Numbered from the stretch's first letter, positions 1-6,873 are shown. The stretch: 7,035 bases of DNA from Methanobrevibacter sp. (GCA_009777005.1 WRMT01000163.1:1-7035); one strand, 5' to 3'. Numbers and translations: made by a program. Notes: generated by a model not told the origin, from the letters alone.

Positions 1-366
1 TAATTATAAAAATATCATTTTTTAAATCAAAATAATTAAAAAATTATCTAATAAGTTTATTTAAAAAATTAAATTATAAAAAATTAGAAAAGGGAAAAAA
101 ATTAAGTTTCAAAAAATATAAGCTAAAAATTATCAAATATATTAAAACAATAGCTAATAAAACTAATAAAAAAATAATTTTTAAATAACAATAGTTAATT
201 AAAATAAATTTTTATAATATCCCTTAACCAAATGAAAAATATAAAATAGAATATCATCTTAAAGACGATTATTCTAAATTTTATTAATTATTTCTCGAGA
301 TTAAGAAAAAAGTCTTTAAAAAATCTCTTTTATACCTTTGATTAAAGATTTAAAACTATTGAATCT
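1..366. other. Gene-free A/T-rich region downstream of the operon
   Basis: This stretch after the D stop is nearly all A and T on both strands and holds no convincing coding region: stop codons are frequent in all frames, and the few short ATG frames lack a Shine-Dalgarno site. No tRNA- or rRNA-like structure was seen. On the minus strand there are repeated T runs of six or seven bases (323-318, 311-306, 174-168, 101-95), which suit an archaeal intrinsic termination zone. A loose inverted repeat pairs 259-266 with 312-319 across a 45 bp loop. The perfect palindrome TCTCGAGA lies at 293-300. The region probably separates the ATP synthase operon from the next transcription unit, which is outside the window. 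Confidence 0.7.
297..327 (-). terminator. Probable transcription terminator of the ATP synthase operon
   Basis: Forty bases past the D stop, the minus strand reads GAGATT, a T6 run, AAAGAC, a second T6 run, then AATCTC. The six-base arms at 327-322 and 302-297 are complementary and enclose the T runs. Archaeal RNA polymerase is known to stop at oligo-T stretches with or without a hairpin, so the paired T runs at 323-318 and 311-306 are the stronger evidence and the short stem is secondary. More T7 runs further on (174-168, 101-95) could act as back-up stops. Confidence 0.55.
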
Positions 367-1014
367 TTAAGTATCTCCTGCTTCCATTGAAGATTTAATC
401 ATTTTTAGCCTTACAAAGTTTTCTCTTTCCATTTCTTCAAGTCGCATTTCAATAGATTTAACTGTATTTTGTAGTCTTGGAATCATAATATGCTCTAAAG
501 CATTTACACGACGTTTGGTTGATTCAATTTCGGCAGCTAAAAGATAAATCGTTTTTTCAATCTCACCAAGCTCAATTATTAATGATAAAGATTCTTCAAA
601 CTTACGAGCTGCTTCATCTAATCTAACTGAAGTATCAGCAAAGCTGTAACCTCTATCAATTAAAGTCCTAGAATCAATTTTTGAATCAATTACAGGAACT
701 GAAACACCCATAATACTCCTTGATTCGATATCAACTTCAACAGACTCTTTTACAGATAATGCTGCTTTTTGAACAGCTAAATCACCCATAACAATTTGAG
801 CCGCAGTCAAATCTTCAAAAGCTTCTTTAAGTGTTTTTTCAGCATTTCCACGAGATCCTTTAACTCTATCTAAAATATCAAAGAATTCTTTGATTAAAGC
901 ATCACGTTTCTCTTTTAATAAGCTATGGCCCTTAACAGCAAGTTTTTCTCTGTCTTTAAGTTTCAATAACTCCATTCGAGTAGGATTAATCCCTTCGATT
1001 GTTTCTTGTGCCAT
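367..1014 (-). CDS. atpD: A-type ATP synthase subunit D (central shaft)
   Basis: This 215-residue protein (also called AhaD) is the central rotor shaft that sits inside the A3B3 head and, with F, turns against the catalytic sites. The N-terminal signature starting at P11-T-R-M-E-L-L, followed by a Lys/Arg-rich helix to about residue 42, is typical of the family. So is the C-terminal segment at 168-181 (R-R-V-N-A-L-E-H through P-R-L), which continues into a long charged helix to about residue 207. These two terminal helices form the coiled-coil shaft; the middle (about 70-130) is the variable globular part. Length is normal for archaeal D. The ATG follows a strong GGAGG site. It is the last gene of the operon, 30 bp after B. 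It should not be confused with bacterial atpD, which encodes the F-type beta subunit. Confidence 0.96.
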   Translation of the reverse strand: MAQETIEGINPTRMELLKLKDREKLAVKGHSLLKEKRDALIKEFFDILDRVKGSRGNAEKTLKEAFEDLTAAQIVMGDLAVQKAALSVKESVEVDIESRSIMGVSVPVIDSKIDSRTLIDRGYSFADTSVRLDEAARKFEESLSLIIELGEIEKTIYLLAAEIESTKRRVNALEHIMIPRLQNTVKSIEMRLEEMERENFVRLKMIKSSMEAGDT

Positions 1015-1017
1015 TTT

Positions 1018-1024
1018 ATCCTCC
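1018..1024 (-). promoter_or_regulatory. Strong ribosome binding site for subunit D
   Basis: The minus strand reads GGAGGAT, ending three bases before the ATG at 1014, with the GGAGG core six bases upstream. It is one of the strongest sites in the operon and fixes the D start. It lies in the 30 bp B-D gap, so D can be initiated independently of B termination. Confidence 0.8.
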
Positions 1025-1044
1025 AGTAAAGATAGTTAAATCTA

Positions 1045-2436
1045 TTATTCAGTTTCTGGAAGATATTTAGGTATATGTTCTTCTCTGACACGTTTGAGTT
1101 CTGATTTAGGAAGTACACTTAATAATTTCCAACCAAGATCTAAAGTTTCCTTAATAGTCCTATCTTCATCCTTAGCTTGAGTAATAAATTGTTTTTCAAA
1201 TTCATCTGCAAACTGTAAAAATTTCTGATCTCTTTCTGTAAGAGCTTCTTCACCTACAACAGCTACTAAATCTCTTAAATCACGTCCTTCTGCATAAGCA
1301 GAATAAAGTTGATCTGAAACTCCACTATGATCTTCACGAGTTCTCTCTTCTCCAATACCCCCACTCATCAAACGAGATAGGGATGGAAGTACATCTACAG
1401 GAGGATAAATACCTTTACGGTGTATATCCCTACTTAGAACAATTTGTCCTTCTGTAATATATCCAGTTAAATCAGGAATTGGGTGAGTAATATCATCTTG
1501 TGGCATGACTAAAATAGGCATCTGAGTAATTGACCCTTCTTGACCAGCTATACGTCCTGCACGTTCATATATTCCTGCTAAATCAGTATACATGTAACCA
1601 GGATAACCTCTTCTTCCAGGTACTTCATCACGAGCTGCGGAAATTTCCCTTAAAGCTTCACAATAATTGGTTAAATCTGTTAAAATAACCAATACATGCA
1701 TATTATGCTCGAAAGCTAAATATTCTGCAGTAGTAAGTGCCATTTTAGGAGTAAGAATTCTTTCAATAGCTGGATCATCAGCTAAATTCATGAAAACTGT
1801 TACTCTTTCAAGTGCACCTGTTCTTTCAAAATCATTCATGAAAAAATTAGCTTCTTCGTGAGTAATACCCATAGCTGCAAATATAACTGCAAATTCTGTT
1901 TCTTCACCAATAACTTTAGCTTGTCTTGCAATTTGAGCAGCTAAATCATTGTGAGGTAAACCAGAACCTGAAAAAATTGGTAATTTTTGACCTCTTACTA
2001 AAGTGTTCATTCCATCAATGGTTGAAATACCAGTTTGAATAAATTCTGCAGGAAATTCACGAGCAGATGGATTCATTGGACTACCATTAATATCTAACTC
2101 TTTTTCTGGAATTATCTCTGGACCACCATCCATAGGTTTACCAGTACCATCAAAGATACGACCTAGCATGTCTAAAGAAACACCAATCTTAGCTGTTTCA
2201 CCTGTAAATCTAGTTTTAGTAGTTTTAGTGTTTAAATCACTTGTTCCTTCAAAAACCTGAATAACAGCTATATCTCCTTTAACTTCGAGAACTTGTCCTC
2301 TTCTGTTTTCACCATTAGGTGTTTCAATTTCAACAATTTCACTATAAGCAACACCTTCTACTCCTTCAACAATCATTAAAGGACCAGAAACTTCAGTAAC
2401 TGTGGTGTATTCTCTTGTTTTAATATTAGTATTCAT
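1045..2436 (-). CDS. atpB: A-type ATP synthase subunit B (non-catalytic head subunit)
   Basis: This 463-residue subunit alternates with A in the A3B3 head and contributes to each catalytic interface without being the main hydrolytic site. Domains in order are an N-terminal beta-barrel (about 10-80), a nucleotide-binding domain (about 80-360) and a C-terminal helical domain. The P-loop position reads FSGSGLPHN at 155-163 and lacks the GKT of a true Walker A motif, the hallmark of B. The stretch from M311-P to Q331, containing THPIPDLTGYITEGQ, is highly characteristic. R355 in PSLSRL (351-356) corresponds to the arginine finger known in V/A-type B subunits. The gene begins 3 bp after the A stop, so it is probably translationally coupled to A. 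Length is typical. It is not the F-type a subunit also named atpB in bacteria. Confidence 0.97.
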   Translation of the reverse strand: MNTNIKTREYTTVTEVSGPLMIVEGVEGVAYSEIVEIETPNGENRRGQVLEVKGDIAVIQVFEGTSDLNTKTTKTRFTGETAKIGVSLDMLGRIFDGTGKPMDGGPEIIPEKELDINGSPMNPSAREFPAEFIQTGISTIDGMNTLVRGQKLPIFSGSGLPHNDLAAQIARQAKVIGEETEFAVIFAAMGITHEEANFFMNDFERTGALERVTVFMNLADDPAIERILTPKMALTTAEYLAFEHNMHVLVILTDLTNYCEALREISAARDEVPGRRGYPGYMYTDLAGIYERAGRIAGQEGSITQMPILVMPQDDITHPIPDLTGYITEGQIVLSRDIHRKGIYPPVDVLPSLSRLMSGGIGEERTREDHSGVSDQLYSAYAEGRDLRDLVAVVGEEALTERDQKFLQFADEFEKQFITQAKDEDRTIKETLDLGWKLLSVLPKSELKRVREEHIPKYLPETE

Positions 2437-2439
2437 AAT

Positions 2440-4194
2440 TTACACCTCACTACATTGTTTAGCAATTGTCTCTTGAATTTCTTTCACCTTAGCTGGGAAT
2501 TCATCTTCAGGGACAAACTTCATTCTACCTATTTCTTCTTTAACTGGTAATGCTATAATATTTTGAGAAGAAGCACCTCGTTCAAGAGCCGTTGTAGCTT
2601 CTTTTTGGAAAATTAAAATAGTGTTAAGCATTTCATACTGTTTAGTAGGAGAACAATAAGTATCAACTTCATGGTATGCATTTTGCTGCAAGAAATCTTC
2701 ACGAATCATACGAGTAGTTTCAAGAGTAATCTGTTCACTATCTGGAAGTGCATCAGGACCTACAAGTTGTACAATCTCTTGAAGTTCAGATTCTTTTTGC
2801 AATAAAACCATAGCTTCATCCCTTGTATCTCTCCAACCTTCACCAGCATTCTCATTCCACCAACCTTGAACACTGTCAACATAAAGGGAATAACTTTGTA
2901 GCCAGTCTATAGAAGGAAAGTGACGTTTATCCGCAAGAGACGCATCTAATGCCCAAAATACTTTACAAATACGTAAGGTGTTTTGTGTAACTGGTTCAGA
3001 TAAGTCCCCACCAGGAGGTGATACTGCTCCAACAACAGAAACAGATGCAACTTTACTTTCACTTCCAAATGTATTAACTCTTCCAGCTCTTTCATAAAAT
3101 TGAGCAAGTCTTGAAGCAAGATATGCCGGATATCCTTCTTCACCAGGCATTTCTTCAAGTCTTCCTGAAATTTCCCTCATAGCTTCTGCCCAACGTGAAG
3201 TAGAATCTGCCATAAGAGCCACATCATAACCTTGATCACGGAAATATTCTGCAATAGTAATTCCAGTGTACACACAAGCTTCCCTTGCTGCAACAGGCAT
3301 GTTTGAAGTATTAGCTATAAGAACAGTTCTATCCATTAAAGGATTTCCAGTTTTAGGATCTTCAAGTTCTGGAAACTCTAAAAGTACCTCAGTCATTTCA
3401 TTTCCACGTTCTCCACAACCAACATAAACAATAATATCTGCATCTGCCCACTTAGCTAATTGTTGTTGTGTAACAGTTTTACCAGAACCAAATGGTCCAG
3501 GAATAGCAGCTGCACCACCTTTAGCTACTGGGAAGAAAGTATCTTGTATTCTTTGACCAGTAACCAAAGGAATATCTGGATCAAGTTTATCTTTATATGG
3601 TCTACCTTTCCTAACTGGCCATTTTTGAAGCATTTGAACTTTTTTAATTCCATCATCAGTTTCAATCTCAGCAATATCTTCTTCTACTGTAAATTCTCCA
3701 CTTGAAACAATACTTTTTACAGTACCTTCAATTGTTGGAGGAATTAAAATCTTTTGAAGAACAGCTGAAGTTTCTTGAACTTCACCAATTATATCTCCAC
3801 CTTTTACTTTATCTCCAACTTTAGCTAAAGGTGAAAAAGTCCATTTTTTATCTTTAGGAATAGAAGGTACATCTACACCTCTTTCAATAAATGAACCAGT
3901 TTTTTCCTTAATTACTTCAAGTGGTCTTTGAATTCCATCAAAAATAGACCCTATTATACCTGGTCCAAGTTCAACAGATAATGGTCCACCTGTACTTTCT
4001 ACCTTCTCACCAGGTTTTAACCCAGCTGTTTCTTCATAAACCTGAATGGTTGCAGTATCTCCTTCAAGCTCGATAATCTCTCCAATAAGCTTACCGTCAC
4101 CTACCTTAACCATTTCATACATTTGAGTTCCTCTCATCCCATCTGCGATGATAACAGGTCCTGCAATTTTAATAATATTTCCTTCGGTAATCAT
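2440..4194 (-). CDS. atpA: A-type ATP synthase catalytic subunit A
   Basis: This 584-residue protein makes or hydrolyses ATP in the A3B3 head. After an N-terminal beta-barrel (about 1-75) comes the bulge domain specific to A/V-type catalytic subunits (the non-homologous region, roughly 110-200), which F-type beta lacks. The nucleotide-binding domain carries Walker A GPFGSGKT at 233-240, the GERGNE motif at 261-266 with E262 as the expected catalytic base, and a Walker B-type segment ending at D330 before STSRWAEA. SPPGGDLSEPV at 392-402 is also typical. The C-terminal helical domain follows. There is no intein at the P-loop, unlike some archaeal atpA genes. The start overlaps the F stop as ATGA. 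Upstream, only a weak purine-rich GGGGTAGAGATGG stretch inside F could act as a ribosome site, so coupling to F translation is likely. Confidence 0.98.
   Translation of the reverse strand: MITEGNIIKIAGPVIIADGMRGTQMYEMVKVGDGKLIGEIIELEGDTATIQVYEETAGLKPGEKVESTGGPLSVELGPGIIGSIFDGIQRPLEVIKEKTGSFIERGVDVPSIPKDKKWTFSPLAKVGDKVKGGDIIGEVQETSAVLQKILIPPTIEGTVKSIVSSGEFTVEEDIAEIETDDGIKKVQMLQKWPVRKGRPYKDKLDPDIPLVTGQRIQDTFFPVAKGGAAAIPGPFGSGKTVTQQQLAKWADADIIVYVGCGERGNEMTEVLLEFPELEDPKTGNPLMDRTVLIANTSNMPVAAREACVYTGITIAEYFRDQGYDVALMADSTSRWAEAMREISGRLEEMPGEEGYPAYLASRLAQFYERAGRVNTFGSESKVASVSVVGAVSPPGGDLSEPVTQNTLRICKVFWALDASLADKRHFPSIDWLQSYSLYVDSVQGWWNENAGEGWRDTRDEAMVLLQKESELQEIVQLVGPDALPDSEQITLETTRMIREDFLQQNAYHEVDTYCSPTKQYEMLNTILIFQKEATTALERGASSQNIIALPVKEEIGRMKFVPEDEFPAKVKEIQETIAKQCSEV
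2443..2448 (-). promoter_or_regulatory. Ribosome binding site for B inside the end of atpA
   Basis: GAGGTG on the minus strand forms the last two sense codons (Glu-Val) of subunit A and stands six bases before the B ATG at 2436. The same bases serve as coding sequence and Shine-Dalgarno site, which supports coupled translation of A and B, two subunits needed in equal amounts (A3B3). Confidence 0.75.
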
Positions 4195-4511
4195 TTAACC
4201 ATCTCTACCCCAATAACTCTTTTAATAAGTTCACCCATAGGGTCACTATCCCTCTCAGATGAGCCAGATTTATCTGGTATTTCAATAATCATCGGTAATA
4301 CATCTGAACCTATTCTTTTATCAATATGTTCCCTTATATTTTCAGCTATTTTTTCTGTGATAATTATAATAGAAATGTCGATATTTATCAATTCATCAAG
4401 AGCAATTTCTGCTTCTTCATTGGATTTTACAACTCTACATTCCTTTACTCCACCAAGTTGAAAACCAGTAACAGTGTCAATATCTCCAATAACAGCTACA
4501 GATGATTTCAT
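4191..4511 (-). CDS. atpF: A-type ATP synthase subunit F (central stalk)
   Basis: This small 106-residue protein binds subunit D and forms the lower part of the rotating stalk, influencing coupling and ATPase activity. The N-terminal motif VIGDIDTVTGFQLGGV (residues 7-22) matches the signature of V/A-type F subunits. It is followed by an alternating strand-helix pattern typical of the Rossmann-like fold: IDISIIIITEKIAENIR (44-60), then PMIIEIPDKSG (73-83), then a C-terminal helix with LIKRVIGVE (95-103) that reaches into the head in known structures. The start is fixed by the motif and preceded only by a weak GGGAAGTG site. The gene follows C after an unusually long 49 bp gap and overlaps A by 4 bp (ATGA). 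It is not homologous to bacterial AtpF (F-type b subunit). Confidence 0.94.
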   Translation of the reverse strand: MKSSVAVIGDIDTVTGFQLGGVKECRVVKSNEEAEIALDELINIDISIIIITEKIAENIREHIDKRIGSDVLPMIIEIPDKSGSSERDSDPMGELIKRVIGVEMVK

Positions 4512-4560
4512 AAAAACACTTCCCTATATTTCACAGTAAAAAAAAGGTTTTTAAAAGATT
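4512..4560 (-). promoter_or_regulatory. C-F intergenic gap with a T8 run
   Basis: This is the longest gap inside the operon. In transcript order it holds AAAAACC, a run of eight T residues (4545-4538), and then a purine stretch AGGGAAGTG (4525-4517) before the F start. Oligo-T runs of this length can make archaeal RNA polymerase pause or terminate, so this may be a partial terminator or attenuator between K-E-C and F-A-B-D. Adjacent A5 and T8 could also pair weakly. No convincing TATA box was found here for a second promoter. Its function is inferred only. Confidence 0.35.
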
Positions 4561-5715
4561 TCACACTAACATCTCCTTAATTTCAGATATAGGGAAGTTA
4601 AGCTCTCTTTTAGCCCTTATAATAATTTTTAAATTCTTAATTTCTCTTTCTTTTTGGCTTAAAAATCCTAAAATTGGACCAATACCTAATGGTTTTCTTA
4701 AAGAAAGAGATTTAGCATTGCTTATAATATAATCATCTAAAGCTTTTTCAAATACAGATACTGAACCATTTTCACTATATTCAGATAATGCATCCCCAAG
4801 AATTTGTGAATAATCAGTGCCTTCCAAACCAGAAATAACACCAGAAACATCTTCAGATTCCATTAAATCTTTTAATTTCCATTCTCTTAATTGATAACCA
4901 TCTTTAATAATGTGAGGACTAAGCTCATCAAAAGATAAACCATCTACTTTTGCCCTTATAATTAATTTAAGATTAGCTATATCGACTTGATCACCGATAT
5001 AAGAATATAAAATCTGTGAATTTTCATCAGAAGGTGTTCCAGCAGATTTTAAAAGATTTTCTAAATAATATTTATCCAAAGCTGATTCTAAAGGCAAAAT
5101 CATTTTTGACTCTTCATAATCTGGAAGTGCGTCTTCAAGAATAGCTGAATACTCTGTATTATCTAATCCTGCAACAATATCAGTTACATTATTTGCATCA
5201 GCTAAATGTTCAATTTCAGAAAAAAGTCTTCCAGAAGGAATTAAAAGATTTAAAGTTTCTTCCTTTGCAAAACCCATTTCTTTAGCTGCAAGTAAGGATT
5301 TAATATTGTTAATATCCGATTTTTTAGATAAAACTTCAAATGCACTTTGAATATCTTTAGGAGCTATTTTTGAAATCAATTCATAAGTTTCTGCAAGTTG
5401 AATATCCAATGCTTTTTCTAAGCTGTGATTATCCAAGTAATCAGCATAATCTGGAAATCCTCTTAGATAATTTGTAATTTCTTCTATATTACTAGATTCA
5501 ACTATTTCGGAAAGTTGTTTCTCATCAAATAATCTTCCTTTTCTAGCTCTTATTCTTGCATTAGGATGGAGATAAGGATAAATATCCAGTACTGGTCTGC
5601 TTGCAATAATAACAATAACTGCACCTATAACAATAACTGCAAGTATAACAATCACAAGGAATGCTTCAGATGTTAGTCCAACTTGACTTAACAATGCAGT
5701 AATTTCATCAGCCAT
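4561..5715 (-). CDS. atpC: A-type ATP synthase subunit C (ring-to-shaft adaptor), with N-terminal membrane helix
   Basis: This 384-residue protein is homologous to V-ATPase subunit d and links the membrane rotor ring to the D/F shaft. Three related helical units can be read, roughly 60-148, 162-259 and 276-372. Corresponding pieces are LEKALD/LESALD/FEKALD (99-104, 209-214, 323-328) and NNIKSLLAAK, ANLKLIIRAK, KNLKIIIRAK (136-145, 247-256, 361-370). This matches the pseudo-threefold design known for subunit C. Residues 19-38 are an uninterrupted hydrophobic stretch followed by S-R, a clear transmembrane segment; the well-studied Thermus subunit C is shorter and soluble. The segment has no obvious signal-peptidase site and is read as an anchor. 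The start is supported by an AGGAGAG site overlapping the E stop. Confidence 0.93.
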   Translation of the reverse strand: MADEITALLSQVGLTSEAFLVIVILAVIVIGAVIVIIASRPVLDIYPYLHPNARIRARKGRLFDEKQLSEIVESSNIEEITNYLRGFPDYADYLDNHSLEKALDIQLAETYELISKIAPKDIQSAFEVLSKKSDINNIKSLLAAKEMGFAKEETLNLLIPSGRLFSEIEHLADANNVTDIVAGLDNTEYSAILEDALPDYEESKMILPLESALDKYYLENLLKSAGTPSDENSQILYSYIGDQVDIANLKLIIRAKVDGLSFDELSPHIIKDGYQLREWKLKDLMESEDVSGVISGLEGTDYSQILGDALSEYSENGSVSVFEKALDDYIISNAKSLSLRKPLGIGPILGFLSQKEREIKNLKIIIRAKRELNFPISEIKEMLV

Positions 5716-5720
5716 ATTAA

Positions 5721-5730
5721 TCTCTCCTAA
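5721..5730 (-). promoter_or_regulatory. Ribosome binding site for C overlapping the E stop codon
   Basis: The minus strand reads TTAGGAGAGA, and the TAG stop of E (5729-5727) is part of the AGGAGAG Shine-Dalgarno site. The C ATG at 5715 lies five bases after this stretch. Ribosomes finishing E therefore terminate on the C initiation site, a compact arrangement that favours coupled translation. Confidence 0.75.
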
Positions 5731-6350
5731 TTAAACAAAATCTGAGCAACTTCTGACCTTAAAGCTTTTTTATATCTTATCATTCTAGCTTCTATAGTAT
5801 TGTTAACTACAATTTCGCCATTTTTTGTTTTAAGTATAGCTCCACCAATAGTTTCAATAGCTTCTCCAATTTCTAAATTTGTATCTTTGTTTAATTCAGA
5901 TTTAATTTCATTAGCTATTGAACTGAGTTTACTACTAATTTTTGTTTTATCTTCTTCTTTAACTTGAACAATTAAGTTTCCACCACCAATTTCAGTAGCT
6001 GCTTCCTTAATCATTTTATTTAAAGAACTTACATACTTAGTATCAGAAGAAGATGCAATATTTTTTAATTCATCATTTGCTTTATTAAAAGCCGTTTCTA
6101 TTACTTCTTCTCTAGCCTCTAATTCAAGTCTTCGAGAATTCATTTTAGCTTCAGATATTATTTGCTGGTACCTCATATCAGATTGTTTTTTTGCATCATC
6201 CAATATATTGTTTTTTTCTGCTTCAGCTTTTTTGTTTCCATTTTCAAGAATGGAATCAACTTTAACTTCAGCTTCTTGGAGGATCTTATCAGCTTTAATC
6301 TGAGCTTCAGATTTTATATTAGAGACAATATTTTCTGTCCCAGAGCTCAT
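5727..6350 (-). CDS. atpE: A-type ATP synthase subunit E (peripheral stalk)
   Basis: This 207-residue protein pairs with subunit H to form the peripheral stalk that holds the A3B3 head against the membrane subunit I. Residues about 5-95 are a long Lys/Glu/Ala-rich helix, predicted as the coiled coil with H. The C-terminal part (about 100-207) is the globular domain that binds the top of the head. IGGAILKTKNGEIVVNNTIE (168-187), followed by A-R-M, is the recognisable family motif. Length is normal. The ATG follows an AGGGGGTC site 16 bp after K. Its partner gene H is not in this window. It is unrelated to bacterial AtpE, the F-type c subunit. Confidence 0.93.
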   Translation of the reverse strand: MSSGTENIVSNIKSEAQIKADKILQEAEVKVDSILENGNKKAEAEKNNILDDAKKQSDMRYQQIISEAKMNSRRLELEAREEVIETAFNKANDELKNIASSSDTKYVSSLNKMIKEAATEIGGGNLIVQVKEEDKTKISSKLSSIANEIKSELNKDTNLEIGEAIETIGGAILKTKNGEIVVNNTIEARMIRYKKALRSEVAQILFN

Positions 6351-6355
6351 TTATT

Positions 6356-6363
6356 GACCCCCT
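6356..6363 (-). promoter_or_regulatory. Ribosome binding site for subunit E
   Basis: AGGGGGTC on the minus strand lies in the 16 bp gap between the K stop and the E ATG at 6350, about seven bases upstream of the start. It is a G-rich variant of the GGAGGTGATC consensus and supports this start codon. Confidence 0.65.
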
Positions 6364-6366
6364 AAT

Positions 6367-6846
6367 TTAACCTAAGATTCCACCAAATACCATAAGTAAA
6401 ATAGCTATTAAGAAACCATAAATAGCCTGAGTTTCTGGTAATGCAGAGAAAATAATACCTTGAGCAAACATACTCTTATCTTCAACAACAGCTCCAACAG
6501 AAGATGCTGCAGCTATACCTTGACCCATACCAGATCCAAGACCTGCAAATCCAATTGAAGCACCTACACCAACAGCAACTAAACCAACATTTGTTGGAAG
6601 ACCTGCTCCACCACCAAGTAAACCTGAAAATACTAACAACAATATTGCAATCAAAAATCCATAAATAGCCTGAGTTTCTGGTAATGCAGAGAAAATAATA
6701 CCTTGAGCAAACATACCCTTATCTTCTGCAACAGCACCTACACTTCCAGCTGCAGCCATACCCTGACCTAAACCTGAACCTAATCCAGCAAATCCAATAG
6801 CTACTCCAGCACCAATAGCTGCAAGAGCAGTTCCTAATTCTACCAT
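6367..6846 (-). CDS. atpK: A-type ATP synthase subunit K (duplicated proteolipid, rotor ring)
   Basis: This 159-residue protein (AhaK, the c subunit) builds the rotating membrane ring that carries ions. It is an in-frame duplication: residues 1-78 and 82-159 are two similar hairpins offset by 81 residues, giving four membrane helices (about 5-33, 48-77, 87-114, 129-158). Each hairpin has Gln in its first helix (Q28, Q109) and the motif LPETQAIYG in its second (55-63, 136-144), with carboxylates E57 and E138. Compared with Enterococcus NtpK, the Leu, Thr, Gln, Tyr, Gln and Glu that coordinate Na+ are all present in both halves, so Na+ coupling with two sites per polypeptide is predicted. There is no cleavable leader. 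It is the first gene of the group in the window, with a strong AAGGAGAT site. Confidence 0.97.
   Translation of the reverse strand: MVELGTALAAIGAGVAIGFAGLGSGLGQGMAAAGSVGAVAEDKGMFAQGIIFSALPETQAIYGFLIAILLLVFSGLLGGGAGLPTNVGLVAVGVGASIGFAGLGSGMGQGIAAASSVGAVVEDKSMFAQGIIFSALPETQAIYGFLIAILLMVFGGILG
6416..6473 (-). repeat. 58 bp perfect direct repeat within atpK, second copy
   Basis: This segment is identical to 6659-6716 at a spacing of exactly 243 bp (81 codons). It encodes residues 126-143, the end of the interhelix loop and the ion-binding half of helix 4. All 18 codons match the first copy, including third positions. Immediately downstream, eight successive codons for the same amino acids all differ between the copies. 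Confidence 0.95.
6659..6716 (-). repeat. 58 bp perfect direct repeat within atpK, first copy
   Basis: This partner of the block at 6416-6473 encodes residues 45-62, including the ion-binding E57. Allowing one mismatch, the identity extends to 6726 (codons 41-43 also match). Outside that, the two gene halves differ at many synonymous positions. Confidence 0.95.
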
Positions 6847-6853
6847 AATTTTT

Positions 6854-6862
6854 ATCTCCTTA
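6854..6862 (-). promoter_or_regulatory. Strong ribosome binding site for subunit K
   Basis: TAAGGAGAT on the minus strand ends seven bases before the K ATG at 6846. The strong site suits the most abundant subunit, since many K copies are needed per complex. It also confirms the start codon, because no alternative in-frame start with a site lies upstream. Confidence 0.8.
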
Positions 6863-6873
6863 TTATTAACATG

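Noticed and set aside
195..257. 20-codon hydrophobic minus-strand frame (starts MIFYFIFFIW) downstream of the operon
   Set aside because: No ribosome site precedes it, and Phe/Ile-rich short frames are expected in such T-rich DNA.
329..337. TATAAAAG-like element on the minus strand just after atpD, possibly promoting a small RNA
   Set aside because: Any transcript would start within or right before the T-rich terminator-like site, and TATA-like strings are common by chance here.
1667..1861. 64-codon plus-strand open frame inside atpB
   Set aside because: Antisense shadow of a conserved gene with no start-site support.
2946..3158. 70-codon minus-strand open frame in a second frame of atpA
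   Set aside because: It overlaps the conserved nucleotide-binding domain of A in another frame; Leu-rich with no family signature.
3470..3520. Possible intein at the atpA P-loop, a known insertion site in some archaea
   Set aside because: The GPFGSGKT motif is continuous and the protein has the normal intein-free length of 584 residues.
3460..3705. 81-codon plus-strand open frame inside atpA
   Set aside because: Antisense shadow of the catalytic subunit, Phe/Ser/Asn-rich, with no recognisable domain.
4123..4461. 112-codon open frame on the plus strand, antisense to most of atpF and the start of atpA
   Set aside because: It lies wholly across two strongly conserved genes, has no ribosome site of note and reads as a low-complexity Ser/Ile-rich sequence, as expected for the complement of an A/T-rich gene.
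6162..6365. 67-codon plus-strand open frame opposite the start of atpE
   Set aside because: Its Phe-rich translation is the complement of the Lys/Glu-rich coiled coil of E, not a real membrane protein.
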